From a candidate division KSB1 bacterium (GTDB lineage Bacteria > Zhuqueibacterota > Zhuqueibacteria > Thermofontimicrobiales > Thermofontimicrobiaceae): a stretch of 64,000 nucleotides of DNA. The notes below the pieces were generated by a model. It worked only from the letters and a program-made list of their open reading frames with translations. It made no database searches and was not told the DNA's origin. Every line of letters begins with the position of its first letter. Position 1 is the stretch's first letter. The stretch is from NCBI GenBank assembly GCA_034506395.1, contig JAPDPQ010000002.1, positions 178,255 through 242,254 on the forward strand, in the 5' to 3' direction. Of the stretch, positions 55,521-64,000 are shown one piece after another. The position numbers were made by a program, and so were the translations under genes.

Positions 55521-56765
55521 ATGGATGAGATGATGAGCTACACTGTAGTGGACCGATTTTTAAAATATGTCCAATACGACACCCAATCTGCGGAGGGAAC
55601 AGATAAATATCCCAGTACCGAGGGGCAGAAGATTTTGGGACAGGAATTGGTGAGAGAGCTTATCGAAATGGGATTGGCCGATGCCCAGATGGATGAATAC
55701 GGATATGTCACGGCCACGCTGCCGGCCACGACCACCCGCCCGGTTCCAACTATTGGCTTGATCGCCCATCTGGATACATCGCCCGATGTCTCTGGCAAAA
55801 ATGTGAGGCCGATCGTCCATCGGAAATATCAGGGGGGCGATATTGTACTGCCTGGCGATCCAACCCAGATTATTCGCTGGGCCGAGAACCCATCGCTGGC
55901 GCTTCAAATCGGCACAGATATCATCACCTCAGATGGTACGACGCTATTGGGGGCGGACAACAAAGCTGGCATCGCAGAAATTTTTGATGCTGTGAATCAT
56001 CTGGTCCAGCATCCCGAGATCGAGCATGGTCGGGTGCGGATCGCCATCACCCCCGATGAGGAGGTCGGTCAAGGTACAAAATATTTTGATGTCAAAAAAT
56101 TCGATGCCGATTACGCCTATACGATTGATGGGCAGGAAGTCGGTGAAGTGGAGGATGAAACGTTTTGTGCAGATACGGTTTTTGTTACGATCTATGGCAA
56201 AAACATCCATCCAGGCTATGCAAAGAATAAGATGATCAATGCCATGAAGATCGCCGGCCAATTGATTGCTGCGCTGCCCAAAGACCGGCTCTCGCCAGAA
56301 ACCACCGAAGGGCGTGAGGGCTATATTCATCCGAACACCATGACCGCGCGCGTAGAGCAAGCTGAAATCAAGTTTCTAATTCGAGATTTTGAGCTGGAGG
56401 GGTTGAAACAGCACGAAGAGTTTTTGAAGCAACTTTGCGATCAAATCGTGGCTGATTATCCAGGTGCCTGGTTCGATTTCCATGTGGAGGAATCCTATCG
56501 GAACATGAAGTATAAGCTGGATGAGCAACCGCAAGTTGTAGAGAATGCGCTGGAGGCTATTCGGAGAAGCGGGCTCACGCCTCGAAAAAATATCGTGCGA
56601 GGCGGCACCGATGGCGCGAGGCTCTGTTATCTTGGGCTACTGACGCCCAATATTTTCACTGGTGGTCATAATTTCCACTCGAAATTAGAGTGGATATCGG
56701 TACGTGACATGCAAAAGGCAGTGGATGTCATTATTAACCTGATCAAAATTTGGGCAGAGCGATAA
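55521..56765 (+). CDS. pepT: Peptidase T (tripeptidase)
   Basis: Cytoplasmic zinc aminotripeptidase, M20 family. The start is among ATGs at 55521, 55530 and 55533; 55521 has AGGA eight bases upstream and best matches the family start, giving 414 residues, while an earlier codon at 55428 would add 31 unrelated residues. Zinc and catalytic motifs are GLIAHLDTSPDVSG (His, Asp), LLGADNKAGIAEI (Asp), TPDEEVGQGTKYFD (catalytic Glu) and FTGGHNFHSKLEW (His). Also VRGGTDGARLCYLG. All metal ligands are present. Trims tripeptides, complementing the exported peptidases at 42-48 kb. Confidence 0.95.
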   Translation: MDEMMSYTVVDRFLKYVQYDTQSAEGTDKYPSTEGQKILGQELVRELIEMGLADAQMDEYGYVTATLPATTTRPVPTIGLIAHLDTSPDVSGKNVRPIVHRKYQGGDIVLPGDPTQIIRWAENPSLALQIGTDIITSDGTTLLGADNKAGIAEIFDAVNHLVQHPEIEHGRVRIAITPDEEVGQGTKYFDVKKFDADYAYTIDGQEVGEVEDETFCADTVFVTIYGKNIHPGYAKNKMINAMKIAGQLIAALPKDRLSPETTEGREGYIHPNTMTARVEQAEIKFLIRDFELEGLKQHEEFLKQLCDQIVADYPGAWFDFHVEESYRNMKYKLDEQPQVVENALEAIRRSGLTPRKNIVRGGTDGARLCYLGLLTPNIFTGGHNFHSKLEWISVRDMQKAVDVIINLIKIWAER

Positions 56766-56861
56766 CGAAACAAATTCTCGTTTAGTTGCAAAATAGCGAA
56801 ATATCAACAGGGAAAAGCAGACCCTAATTCATTTAATCGATCGAATCTCTAATCTCGCATT

Positions 56862-58175
56862 ATGTTGAACTTATTCATCCGTTTTTGGAAGCCAATTTTG
56901 ATTGGGATAGTATTATTGGCTTCCTGGCTTTCTTTTATGGCAACCGATCTTCCCGAAGCAACTGGGTTCAGTCGCTGTCTCGAGTCGCTTTATTTCGCGA
57001 TTAATCTGTTTATCCTTGGGGCGTTGGATATCGGTTTTCCTCAGGAAGGGCCAAGGCTGGCATTGGCCGTACTTTGGATCTGCTATTTCTTCGCACCTTT
57101 GCTCACATTAAGCCTGGTCTATGAAATCCTTCAGGAGAAATTTTTCAGTCAATTGCTGCCTGGGCTAAAAGGCCATACCATCATCTGCGGTCTCGGCAGG
57201 AACGGAAAGCTTATTTATCATCTGGTCCGGCGATATGCCCCTCGCAACCACAAAATTGTCCTGATTGACAGCGATGCCCAGAATCCCTATTTAGAGGAAT
57301 TGGGCCGGGATCGCCATACCTGGCTAATTAAAAATGATTTCACGAAATTGCCAGTATTGCTTAAAGCTCGCGTGCAGCGCGCTAAACAGGTTTTCCTCAC
57401 CACTAATCGCGATTTAGCTAACCTCAAAACGCTGGTTGAAATTATTGATATCGAGCCCAAGGCCAGAGGTTTCCAGCTTTATTGCCACTTGGGCGATTTG
57501 AACCTTCATGAAAATTTCGCTGCCACATTATTTAAAGAACCAAAATTTGCTGATGTGATCCCATTCAACGGTTATCGGAGTGTCACCCGGAGGCTGTATT
57601 ACGATTGGGTATTCAAGAAGGACTATTTGAGATCTGATGGCAATATTTTCGTGATTCTGGGATTCGGTCGTTTCGGCCAAATGCTCTATTCCCACATTAT
57701 TGCCGATCGAAATCGTTCCGAACAGGACGAGATCTTCATCGACACCCTCAAATCTAAATCAGGTTTTGAATTAGAAAGATCCCAATATTCATGGTCCACT
57801 AACCGTTCCAAGTTTCCTGGCAAAATTCATCCACCATCTTATCTTGATATGAACAATCCGGAATTGTGGGATAAGCTGGCTAAATTGGATGAGCCATCAA
57901 ATAAGCAGATGCTCATTTTCGCCTGTTCGGATAACGATATCCAGAACCTCAACCTCGCGATCTCAATGAAGCTCACGGGTCCTCCACGATTACAGGCGGC
58001 GGTGATCTTTTGCCGAATGTATTCTCATACCGCGAAAGAGATCAACGAAATCCTGGAGCGTCGGGTGACGAGGAAACAGCCGAGAGATGTTATTTTGTTC
58101 CCCCTTCAGCAAGAATTGGAGGAGGCATTTCGCAGCGAACTATTTAATATCGATGAGAATGGGATTGTCAGCTAA
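56862..58175 (+). CDS. Membrane TrkA-N protein lacking a K+ channel filter
   Basis: 437 residues. Two hydrophobic segments (about 8-28 and 60-88) flank a channel-like pore position, but instead of TVGYG there is LFILGALDIGFP, so potassium selectivity is not expected. After them come two Rossmann TrkA-N/RCK domains: the first at about 103-235 (TIICGLGRNGKLIYHLV) and the second at about 265-400 (FVILGFGRFGQMLYSHI), both with intact GxGxxG nucleotide loops. The stop overlaps the next gene's ATG as TAATG, so the two are translationally coupled. Possible roles are a nucleotide-sensing membrane regulator or a degenerate channel. Confidence 0.82.
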   Translation: MLNLFIRFWKPILIGIVLLASWLSFMATDLPEATGFSRCLESLYFAINLFILGALDIGFPQEGPRLALAVLWICYFFAPLLTLSLVYEILQEKFFSQLLPGLKGHTIICGLGRNGKLIYHLVRRYAPRNHKIVLIDSDAQNPYLEELGRDRHTWLIKNDFTKLPVLLKARVQRAKQVFLTTNRDLANLKTLVEIIDIEPKARGFQLYCHLGDLNLHENFAATLFKEPKFADVIPFNGYRSVTRRLYYDWVFKKDYLRSDGNIFVILGFGRFGQMLYSHIIADRNRSEQDEIFIDTLKSKSGFELERSQYSWSTNRSKFPGKIHPPSYLDMNNPELWDKLAKLDEPSNKQMLIFACSDNDIQNLNLAISMKLTGPPRLQAAVIFCRMYSHTAKEINEILERRVTRKQPRDVILFPLQQELEEAFRSELFNIDENGIVS

Positions 58176-59134
58176 TGTCTGGAAAAGGGATGAACGATCG
58201 CTTTCAATGGAAACGATATGCGGGCAATCCAATCCTGCCTGTCAAACCCAATACGTGGATGGAGGCCCAAACAGCCAATCCAGATTTGCTTTTGATCGGA
58301 ACTGACTATTTCTTGTATTTTCGCGGCCAGCAGGGAGGTCATGACCGAATTGGAGTGGCAACTATCTCAATAGATCGGTTTGATGGAGCGACATGGGATA
58401 TTTTCCTCCACCCGATTATCGATGTGGGAGGTCCAGGGACGCCAGATGAGCTTCATGCGCTCGATCCCGCAGCGGTTTTCGTGGATGGGAAAATTTTTCT
58501 TTACTATTCCGGAGTTTCGCCAACTTGTCCACGCGCCATTTGTCTGGCAATATCCGATGATGGCGTTCATTTTAAAAAGTATCTGCACAATCCCATCCTC
58601 ATCGGCGGCTGTCCAGAGGTCGTTTATCATGACGGGAAATTCTATTTGTTTTATTGGAGCTCTGCTGCGCAAGGGACCGGTTTTGAGATCCATCTCGCGA
58701 TCTCAAAAGATGGGTTTCATTTCGAACCGATCTCGCCTCAACCCGTGCTTCCAGTCGGTGCCCCCGGAACATGGGATAGCCACAGCGTAGAGACGCCCCG
58801 CATTTTCAAAGAGCACGAAACTTACTATATGATGTACTGCGGCTCAGATCGATATGACGATTATCCGTGGTACGCAGGTCTGGCAACTTCGACCGATCTG
58901 ATGCATTGGCGCAAATATCATGGTAATCCGATTTTTACTCGGGGGAAAGAGGGTGAATGGGATGAGGGTGCGATCTGGTTTACAACAGTCGAGAAGATCA
59001 ATGGATTGTATTACCTCTGGTATGAGGGATATGGTGGCGGGACAGCACGGTTCGAACCCTATGGTAGCTATTTGAAAGGGGGCAAGTCACAAATCGGCCT
59101 GGCAACGCTCCAGGCAGATCAATTCTTCAGCTAA
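58175..59134 (+). CDS. Five-bladed beta-propeller glycosidase/phosphorylase-like protein
   Basis: 319-residue cytoplasmic protein built from repeated blades of the GH43/GH32/GH130 fold: YAGNPILP at the start, FLYFRGQQGG, FLYYSGVSPT, YLFYWSSAA, YYMMYCGSD and YLWYEGYGG near the end. Acidic residues at blade ends (DPAAVFVDGK, PEVVYHDGK, VETPRIF, DEGAIWF) could form the active site. The exact glycoside family is not certain; GH130-type phosphorylases and GH43 hydrolases are the main options. There is no signal peptide, so the sugar substrate is probably cytoplasmic. Coupled by a TAATG overlap to the TrkA-N membrane gene. Confidence 0.78.
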   Translation: MSGKGMNDRFQWKRYAGNPILPVKPNTWMEAQTANPDLLLIGTDYFLYFRGQQGGHDRIGVATISIDRFDGATWDIFLHPIIDVGGPGTPDELHALDPAAVFVDGKIFLYYSGVSPTCPRAICLAISDDGVHFKKYLHNPILIGGCPEVVYHDGKFYLFYWSSAAQGTGFEIHLAISKDGFHFEPISPQPVLPVGAPGTWDSHSVETPRIFKEHETYYMMYCGSDRYDDYPWYAGLATSTDLMHWRKYHGNPIFTRGKEGEWDEGAIWFTTVEKINGLYYLWYEGYGGGTARFEPYGSYLKGGKSQIGLATLQADQFFS

Positions 59135-59442
59135 ACTTTAACAGCCAACCACAAAAGTTAAAAATTAGATTCCACTGCCCACGAAATCCAGAAAAGAAAA
59201 GATAAGAGTCTAAATTTCTAAAGCGAATTCAAAATGCCTTCGAAAAAAGCCTCCGACTTGTGAAGCCATGGAATTGCACGGAAATTCAGTCTTCTGAGAT
59301 TGGTTCCTCGGCCTTTCGTGTGTTCCTTTAGCAAATCTGTCTGGAATTTCTCTGCTGAGAAGTTCATGTAGCCATCTTGCAGCACTGCCATGTATGGGGG
59401 GTCGGTGGGATTTTTTATTAGCTTGGATAAAGCTTTGGTGAA
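59135..59442. other. Convergent intergenic region, nothing seen
   Basis: 308 bases between the glycosidase and the HtrA-like gene, which face each other. No clear terminator hairpin and no coding frame. Confidence 0.5.
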
Positions 59443-60642
59443 TTATTTGTTGATCTGATTTTTTAGGCTTCGGATCTCTTGTTCCATTTGGATCATCTTC
59501 GAATGGATTTGTTGAAAGCTTTCGGGAGAAATAATAATCGGCGCATTAATGGGGGAACGCGTGGCATCTGAATTCAGATTGAGGGAGAAATGGCGAGGCT
59601 TATTGACATTAAAACCTTCGGGCCAGACGCGTTCAATGTTCGGAAATACTTTCAATGCCCGTTGCTGGCGGATGAAGTTGATCGAGACACTGGTTCCAGG
59701 CGCTGTTTGCCCGATTTGGGCCTTCAAAATTTCTGGATTAGTGAGCGTGACTTCATTGAATTTCACCAAATGATCGCCTGGCTTCAGGCCAACCCGTGCT
59801 GCTGGGGAACCAGGATACACCCGCTTCACAATCAGTTTGTTGCTGCGTAATGAATCCGCATCTAACTCCACACCTAACCACTTCATCTGTTGGTGATGAA
59901 ATTTGATAACGTTATTAATGGTAGTGATGACCTGATTAATGGGGATCGCAAGGCTGCTGGAATAATCAAGCAGACCACTGCCCCCAGCCGAAATTTGCGG
60001 CTCGATCTGCGCGGAAATGATGCCAATGATTTCTCCTTTGAGGTTAAACACGGCGCCCCCGACATTTCCAGGATTGATCGAGACGGAAAGGATCATTCGG
60101 CCCTCTTCTGTAAAGCCATTGATCAACCCAAACGTTGCAAAGGGAGATAGCCCCATGGAATTGCCTAACACGAGAACCATTGAATAAAGCGGCAAGCGAT
60201 CCGAATTTCCAAATTTGGGGCCCTCTAAATTTTTTCCATCGATTTTCAGAAGGGCGAGTCCCGTCATTTCATCGGTACCAATGTACTCGGCCGCTGCAGA
60301 TGTGCCATCGCAGAATGTCACTTTGATCTCATCGAAATCAGCCAAAATCGAGGCGCGGGTGATAATATATCCCTCGGCATTGTAGATAATTCCTGATCCG
60401 ACAGTCCAAAACTTATCCTCGCGTTGCTCCGACCCACTCCGAAACAATGAAAAAAGCCCGTTATCCCTTTCAACAGTGTATGAGTGACTGGAACTGGCAG
60501 TAACGGTGACAACAGCGTTTTTAGCTGACTGAATTAATCGGCTGATTTCTGATTGAAGGCTTTCTAATGTAGGTGATTGCTGGGAAAAAAGAATGGTTAC
60601 CCATAACAAAATAATCACACTGATAATGGATATTATTTTCAT
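59443..60642 (-). CDS. HtrA/DegP-like pseudoprotease with PDZ domain
   Basis: 399-residue exported protein: signal peptide (1-20), trypsin-like domain of HtrA type (about 35-230), one PDZ domain (about 253-335, VYPGSPAARVGLKPGDHLVK) and a short C-terminal coiled coil (about 375-399). Aligned with DegP, the catalytic triad is lost at every position: His becomes Ser98 (GYIITRASIL), Asp becomes Gly128 (DEMTGLALLKI) and Ser becomes Val194 (INPGNVGGAVFN). The folds and glycines around them are kept, so the gene is not decaying. It follows the sigma and anti-sigma genes on the same strand, as HtrA-type proteins often do, and may bind peptides or partners as a sensor or chaperone rather than cut them. 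Confidence 0.9.
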   Translation of the reverse strand: MKIISIISVIILLWVTILFSQQSPTLESLQSEISRLIQSAKNAVVTVTASSSHSYTVERDNGLFSLFRSGSEQREDKFWTVGSGIIYNAEGYIITRASILADFDEIKVTFCDGTSAAAEYIGTDEMTGLALLKIDGKNLEGPKFGNSDRLPLYSMVLVLGNSMGLSPFATFGLINGFTEEGRMILSVSINPGNVGGAVFNLKGEIIGIISAQIEPQISAGGSGLLDYSSSLAIPINQVITTINNVIKFHHQQMKWLGVELDADSLRSNKLIVKRVYPGSPAARVGLKPGDHLVKFNEVTLTNPEILKAQIGQTAPGTSVSINFIRQQRALKVFPNIERVWPEGFNVNKPRHFSLNLNSDATRSPINAPIIISPESFQQIHSKMIQMEQEIRSLKNQINK

Positions 60643-60793
60643 AACTGATTCAAATTCGGAGCTACATCAAGATAGCCCAAACCCTGGCTTAATCTGGTCC
60701 GTCCAAGCAGCAGAATCATTAAACCAGGGTTTGGAATGATCTATTAAAGAAGAGTCAAAATGGATTTACTTGTTTTTTCGGTTTGAACGGCTA

Positions 60794-61384
60794 TTAATAA
60801 ACTTTTGTCTTTAGTATCTCGGCCGTTTCATGCCAAAGCAAATCACTTTTTACCGCTTGGGCTGAATCTAAATATGCCGCTTGGTTAAATGAGCGATTCG
60901 GTTCTACGGGTGCTTGAAAGTTGATCCTGGCAACGGGCTGAGTCTCATAGATGAAAATATAGCGCTGATTGGTGGTAGGATCAATTTTTTCGACGCCGGC
61001 CTGATACCATTCTTTATTCATGTTCCCCTGGATGGTGATGGATTTGTTCGGATGTCGAAACGCCAACGCAGCCAACACGACTAAGACAACCACTAGGGCA
61101 GCAAAACCAAATGCTGGAATCCTGAACTCCCCAAAAGCAAACCATCGCTCTCGACGATGACGTTCTAAACTGATTCGGGCTCGGAGGATTGTCTCGAAAT
61201 CTGGAGATACCGTAAGCTTGGGTAATGTCCTTAATTGTCGAATTAAATTCTTCACTCGTCTGACGCTCTGTTCGCACCCCACACAGTCTCGCAGGTGCTG
61301 CTCCATTAGCAATTGATCGTTTTGGGTAAGCCCTCCCTCGATATAGTCAGAGACCATTTCTTTAAACCGTTGACAACTGTCCAT
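60794..61384 (-). CDS. Zinc-finger anti-sigma factor with one membrane helix
   Basis: 196 residues. The N-terminal zf-HC2 domain has the zinc motif HxxxCxxC (HLRDCVGC, about residues 30-37) and an earlier Cys4, as in anti-sigma factors that hold an ECF sigma factor. A membrane helix at about 88-110 (FGFAALVVVLVVLAALAF) puts the remaining 85 residues in the periplasm. It lies 146 bases after the sigma gene and 151 before the HtrA-like gene on the same strand. It most likely restrains the adjacent sigma factor. Whether it is controlled by proteolysis is open, since the nearby protease is inactive. Confidence 0.88.
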   Translation of the reverse strand: MDSCQRFKEMVSDYIEGGLTQNDQLLMEQHLRDCVGCEQSVRRVKNLIRQLRTLPKLTVSPDFETILRARISLERHRRERWFAFGEFRIPAFGFAALVVVLVVLAALAFRHPNKSITIQGNMNKEWYQAGVEKIDPTTNQRYIFIYETQPVARINFQAPVEPNRSFNQAAYLDSAQAVKSDLLWHETAEILKTKVY

Positions 61385-61530
61385 TGATATCCCTCATATA
61401 ATAGGAGTTGTGGCGACTGTAAATAATTTAGATGACTACAAATTTCACCGATCCCAACAAATCATCCAATTTATCAGCTTAATCGCGTGACCAAAAGCTG
61501 ATGGCTTTTTTGCCGAACCTGACGCGATCA

Positions 61531-62118
61531 TCAACGTTCTAACATGTGCTTCAATTTCTCTTGTAATTTGAGCCTTCCTCTGTTGACTCGGGATTTCACA
61601 GTGCCCAGCGGTATATTGACAATCTGACTGATTTCTTCATAAGAGAGCTGCTGAACATCTCGGAGCAAGATCACTTCGCGAAATTTAGGGGATAGATCTT
61701 CAATTTCCCGATGGATGATCTCCTCCTTCATTCGACCATCCACATCCTTTTCGGGATTGAATGCATCATCTGAGATGTCGTAATCTTTTTCATTATAACC
61801 CAAGTCCGAAATTGAAAAGAATTTCCTCCTCTTTCTTTTTCGCAATTCCGTTTTTGCTAAATTACCAGCGATCGTGTAAATCCACGTAGAAAATTTTGCC
61901 ACCTTTTGGTAGGCTTTACGATTCCGGTAAACCCGCAAAAATGTCTCCTGAACTAAGTCTTCAGCCTCTTCTGCATTCCCCAAAAACCTATACACAAAAT
62001 TCAGCAACTGGTTCTTATATCGCTTCACAATCAAATCGAAAGCGTACAGATCCCCGTTCTGAAATTTTTCAATTAAGTCCTCGTCTGAAAGCCTTGAACC
62101 TTTTTCTTCCTCGTACAT
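61531..62118 (-). CDS. ECF RNA polymerase sigma factor (RpoE-like)
   Basis: 195 residues with both regions complete: region 2 (about 15-85: FDLIVKRYKNQLLNFVYRFL, EDLVQETFLRVYRN, FSTWIYTIAGNLAKTELRK) and region 4 (about 135-190: LSPKFREVILLRDVQQLSY, then GTVKSRVNRGRLKLQ). The linker is long and acidic (FNPEKDVDG). It directs RNA polymerase to stress or envelope genes. Anti-sigma and HtrA-like genes follow on the same strand, with a gap after holA of 83 bases. The region 4 present here contrasts with the region-2-only gene at 37 kb. Confidence 0.95.
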   Translation of the reverse strand: MYEEEKGSRLSDEDLIEKFQNGDLYAFDLIVKRYKNQLLNFVYRFLGNAEEAEDLVQETFLRVYRNRKAYQKVAKFSTWIYTIAGNLAKTELRKRKRRKFFSISDLGYNEKDYDISDDAFNPEKDVDGRMKEEIIHREIEDLSPKFREVILLRDVQQLSYEEISQIVNIPLGTVKSRVNRGRLKLQEKLKHMLER

Positions 62119-62201
62119 CAGAATTCCTTGCTAAAATTTTAACCGAACCGATTCTCAAAAGTTCCCGAAATTTTCGAAGCGGAAAAACCGCGTTAACGGA
62201 C

Positions 62202-63221
62202 TCATAATCCTTTGATCAAACGATATATTAACAGCTCCATTACTAACTCTGGCCGTTGATAACTGGTCTTCAAATGGAGATCCGCTTCGGCTAATTGACG
62301 GAACGAATTTCGAAATTGTTCAATAGTGAAATTGTTCGTTTGCTTCATCATATCGTTAACAAAATAGGAACTCAATCCCACCACTCTAGCCAATTCATTC
62401 GGCGACCGAATCCCTCGCTGCATATTTTCCTTGATTTTCATCAGATTCACAAAATGTTTTGTGAGCTGAATCAGTAGACCAGTGGGCGACTCGCCCTGGT
62501 CCAGAAGGTTATTCAAAATGCCCAACGATTGAGGCAGAGATTTCCGACCTACTGCATTGCAAAGATCAAAGACATTATAGTGCTTAGAAATGCAAGTCAC
62601 TGTCTGAACATCCACAAGGGTGATCGTAGTGCGGGGATGAATATTGATTTCGATTTTCACCAGTTCGTTCACCAGTTCTAACAACGAGTTCCCAACCTGT
62701 GCGTGAAGCAAATGAACCGCATCTGGCTCAATGGATAGTTTTTTGCTTCGAACATAGCTTTCAATCCAGCTCGGTACTTCATTGTCATAAAGACGACGAC
62801 AGTCCACAGCTACCGCTTTTTCGAATATAGCATTTAGCCATTTGCCTGATACGGTCTTTTCTGGCAATGTGAAAATCAAACACGATGATTGCGACGGATG
62901 ATTCACATAGTCCGAAAGGTACTTCAAATCTGATGCTTTCAGTTGCTGCATCTCTTTGACTACCACTACTCGGCGCTGAGCCATCATCGGAAACGACCGT
63001 GCGATGCTAATGATTTTATCAGCCGAAACCTCCCCACCATAAAATATATCACAATTAAAATCGCGCGGTGCGCCATCCAAACAAGCTTGTGTAATTCTGA
63101 CGACCAGATCGTCCTGAAGGAACTTCTCCTCGCCAAATAGCACATAAACTGGCGCGATCTCACCCTTTTTTAATTGATCGATCACCGTCGAAGGTGGGAT
63201 TGCGTTTGCAGTTTTTGCCAT
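62202..63221 (-). CDS. holA: DNA polymerase III delta subunit
   Basis: Clamp-loader subunit that opens the sliding clamp during replication. 339 residues, normal. It shows APVYVLFGEEKFLQDDLVVR near the N-terminus, then RSFPMMAQRRVVVVKEM, SCLIFTLPE, the NELVKIEI helix and C-terminal LAEADLHLKTS with LELLIYRLIKG-like end. The delta fold has no catalytic site; the match rests on these family segments and length. The sigma operon begins 83 bases downstream on the same strand, so read-through is possible. Confidence 0.93.
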   Translation of the reverse strand: MAKTANAIPPSTVIDQLKKGEIAPVYVLFGEEKFLQDDLVVRITQACLDGAPRDFNCDIFYGGEVSADKIISIARSFPMMAQRRVVVVKEMQQLKASDLKYLSDYVNHPSQSSCLIFTLPEKTVSGKWLNAIFEKAVAVDCRRLYDNEVPSWIESYVRSKKLSIEPDAVHLLHAQVGNSLLELVNELVKIEINIHPRTTITLVDVQTVTCISKHYNVFDLCNAVGRKSLPQSLGILNNLLDQGESPTGLLIQLTKHFVNLMKIKENMQRGIRSPNELARVVGLSSYFVNDMMKQTNNFTIEQFRNSFRQLAEADLHLKTSYQRPELVMELLIYRLIKGL

Positions 63222-63715
63222 AAATTTTTCTATTATTTTTGGATGATTACAAGCTCTTAGCTTTCAGTGCAGATGCAGCGCCCTGATGAAAGCATATTGG
63301 TTGTGTGCTCAGCTGTTCGAACAATTCCACTTCACTCGTTACCAATTTGCAGGAATGAGCTGGTCAAATTTATTAAATGATAGTGGTAATTTCGCGCTTT
63401 TGTACAACACGGATAGCCTGCACGGATTCTCTTTAGTTATGCAAGCCCAAACAAATCTTGTCCCGAACTCATATTCCCACATTGCAATCCAAATATAGGA
63501 TATTTGAGGGAATATTGCAAGGAAAAAACTTGATTTATTTGATTGGTTGGGGTGAGAAATTGAGCCGTTGAAATCTCATAAAATAAAAAATTATGTGCTC
63601 TGTCTTTTTGGACATGCACGGATGATGTGAAGGATAGGATCATTTGTCAGGTAGGTGTCTAAAAGCTGATGTAGCAATTGAGCGATAAAAGCAATTTTGA
63701 TCAATGGAAGACGCG
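63222..63715. other. Intergenic region, no gene seen
   Basis: About 490 bases between holA and the partial methyltransferase, both leftward. Open frames on either strand look random. No obvious promoter or hairpin with T-run was found. Confidence 0.5.
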
Positions 63716-64000
63716 CTATTTTTTGACGGCGTGAATCAAAATTTCGAAATCATCCAAAAGAATATCGCGTCGCTGGAAATCGCCAGTGGTACATCCGAAT
63801 CCATCGATCACGGTGAAACCGATATTTTCCAAGATGAATTTCATCTCAGGGAAGGTGTAGTATCGATTGGAGCATAAAAGCTTTTCGGTAGCTCCAGATT
63901 CAGTGATGAATTTCTCCTCCCAATAACCGATGCAGGTTTTCGGATCGAAACAGGTGTCCTGCTCTGGATGGCGAAACACAAAAGAAGCGTTTAACACATT
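63716..64000 (-). CDS. SAM-dependent methyltransferase, C-terminal part only
   Basis: The reading frame is open to the window edge, so the gene begins beyond base 64000 and about 94 residues are visible. The visible part is the C-terminal half of a class I methyltransferase: a strand with FDPKTCIGYWEEKF, a helix with FPEMKFILENIGF and a final strand ending ILIHAVKK, a layout like Methyltransf_11/25. The SAM-binding motif I lies outside the window. Substrate unknown. The GTG at 63997 is probably not the real start. Confidence 0.7.
   Translation of the reverse strand, partial: NVLNASFVFRHPEQDTCFDPKTCIGYWEEKFITESGATEKLLCSNRYYTFPEMKFILENIGFTVIDGFGCTTGDFQRRDILLDDFEILIHAVKK

Overview
The window looks like a chromosome piece from a Gram-negative bacterium of the Fibrobacterota-Chlorobiota-Bacteroidota (FCB) superphylum. 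Candidate phylum KSB1, Calditrichota or a relative fits better than classical Bacteroidota. The basis is: four consecutive secreted proteins ending in a type IX-style C-terminal sorting domain with the NYPNPFNP signature; a TonB-dependent receptor paired with a DUF4249-like lipoprotein; an OmpA protein with thrombospondin type-3 calcium repeats; ThyX instead of ThyA; and a pyruvoyl-type arginine decarboxylase. This placement is inference. No rRNA, tRNA, insertion sequence, prophage head/tail gene or CRISPR array was seen.

Layout. 1-464: end of an RsbW-like kinase. 1232-14605: rightward array of four exported proteins, three of them giant. Each giant has a seven-repeat beta-propeller head on a shared chassis (PF10342-like domains, InlB-type B-repeats, FN3, a duplicated module I cannot name, an HTxYG module, sorting domain), closed by a strong terminator. 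14939-18078: TonB receptor plus lipoprotein. 18294-27402: leftward envelope-glycoconjugate cluster with a methyltransferase, two radical SAM enzymes, an LPG-synthase/flippase-like membrane protein, three paralogous membrane GT2 glycosyltransferases, a NodB deacetylase and a terminal PilZ (c-di-GMP receptor) gene. 27474-34607: recC without recB/recD, a cupin, a CaCA exchanger and dnaG. 34808-37450: a barrel-like exported protein, a zinc-ribbon membrane protein and an ECF sigma factor lacking region 4. 37451-38082: a structured non-coding stretch. 38083-39537: OmpA-like protein. 39865-48425: leftward radical SAM, glgC and three exported hydrolases (M14, amidohydrolase, M19). 48856-59134: rightward arginine decarboxylase, agmatinase, a lysis-like cassette (SH3/muramidase plus three small membrane proteins), thyX, pepT, a TrkA-N membrane protein coupled to a beta-propeller glycosidase. 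59443-64000: leftward HtrA-like pseudoprotease, anti-sigma factor, ECF sigma, holA and a partial methyltransferase.

How genes work together. PdaD and agmatinase together give arginine to agmatine to putrescine. The sigma/anti-sigma/HtrA order recalls envelope-stress modules, but all three catalytic residues of the HtrA-like protein are replaced, so it probably senses or binds. The PilZ gene ending the glycosyltransferase cluster suggests c-di-GMP control of a surface glycan or glycolipid. The best candidates for undescribed biology are this PilZ/GT2/radical SAM cluster, the propeller array with its unnamed modules, the muramidase cassette, the dead HtrA in a sigma operon, and the structured RNA region near 37.7-38.0 kb.
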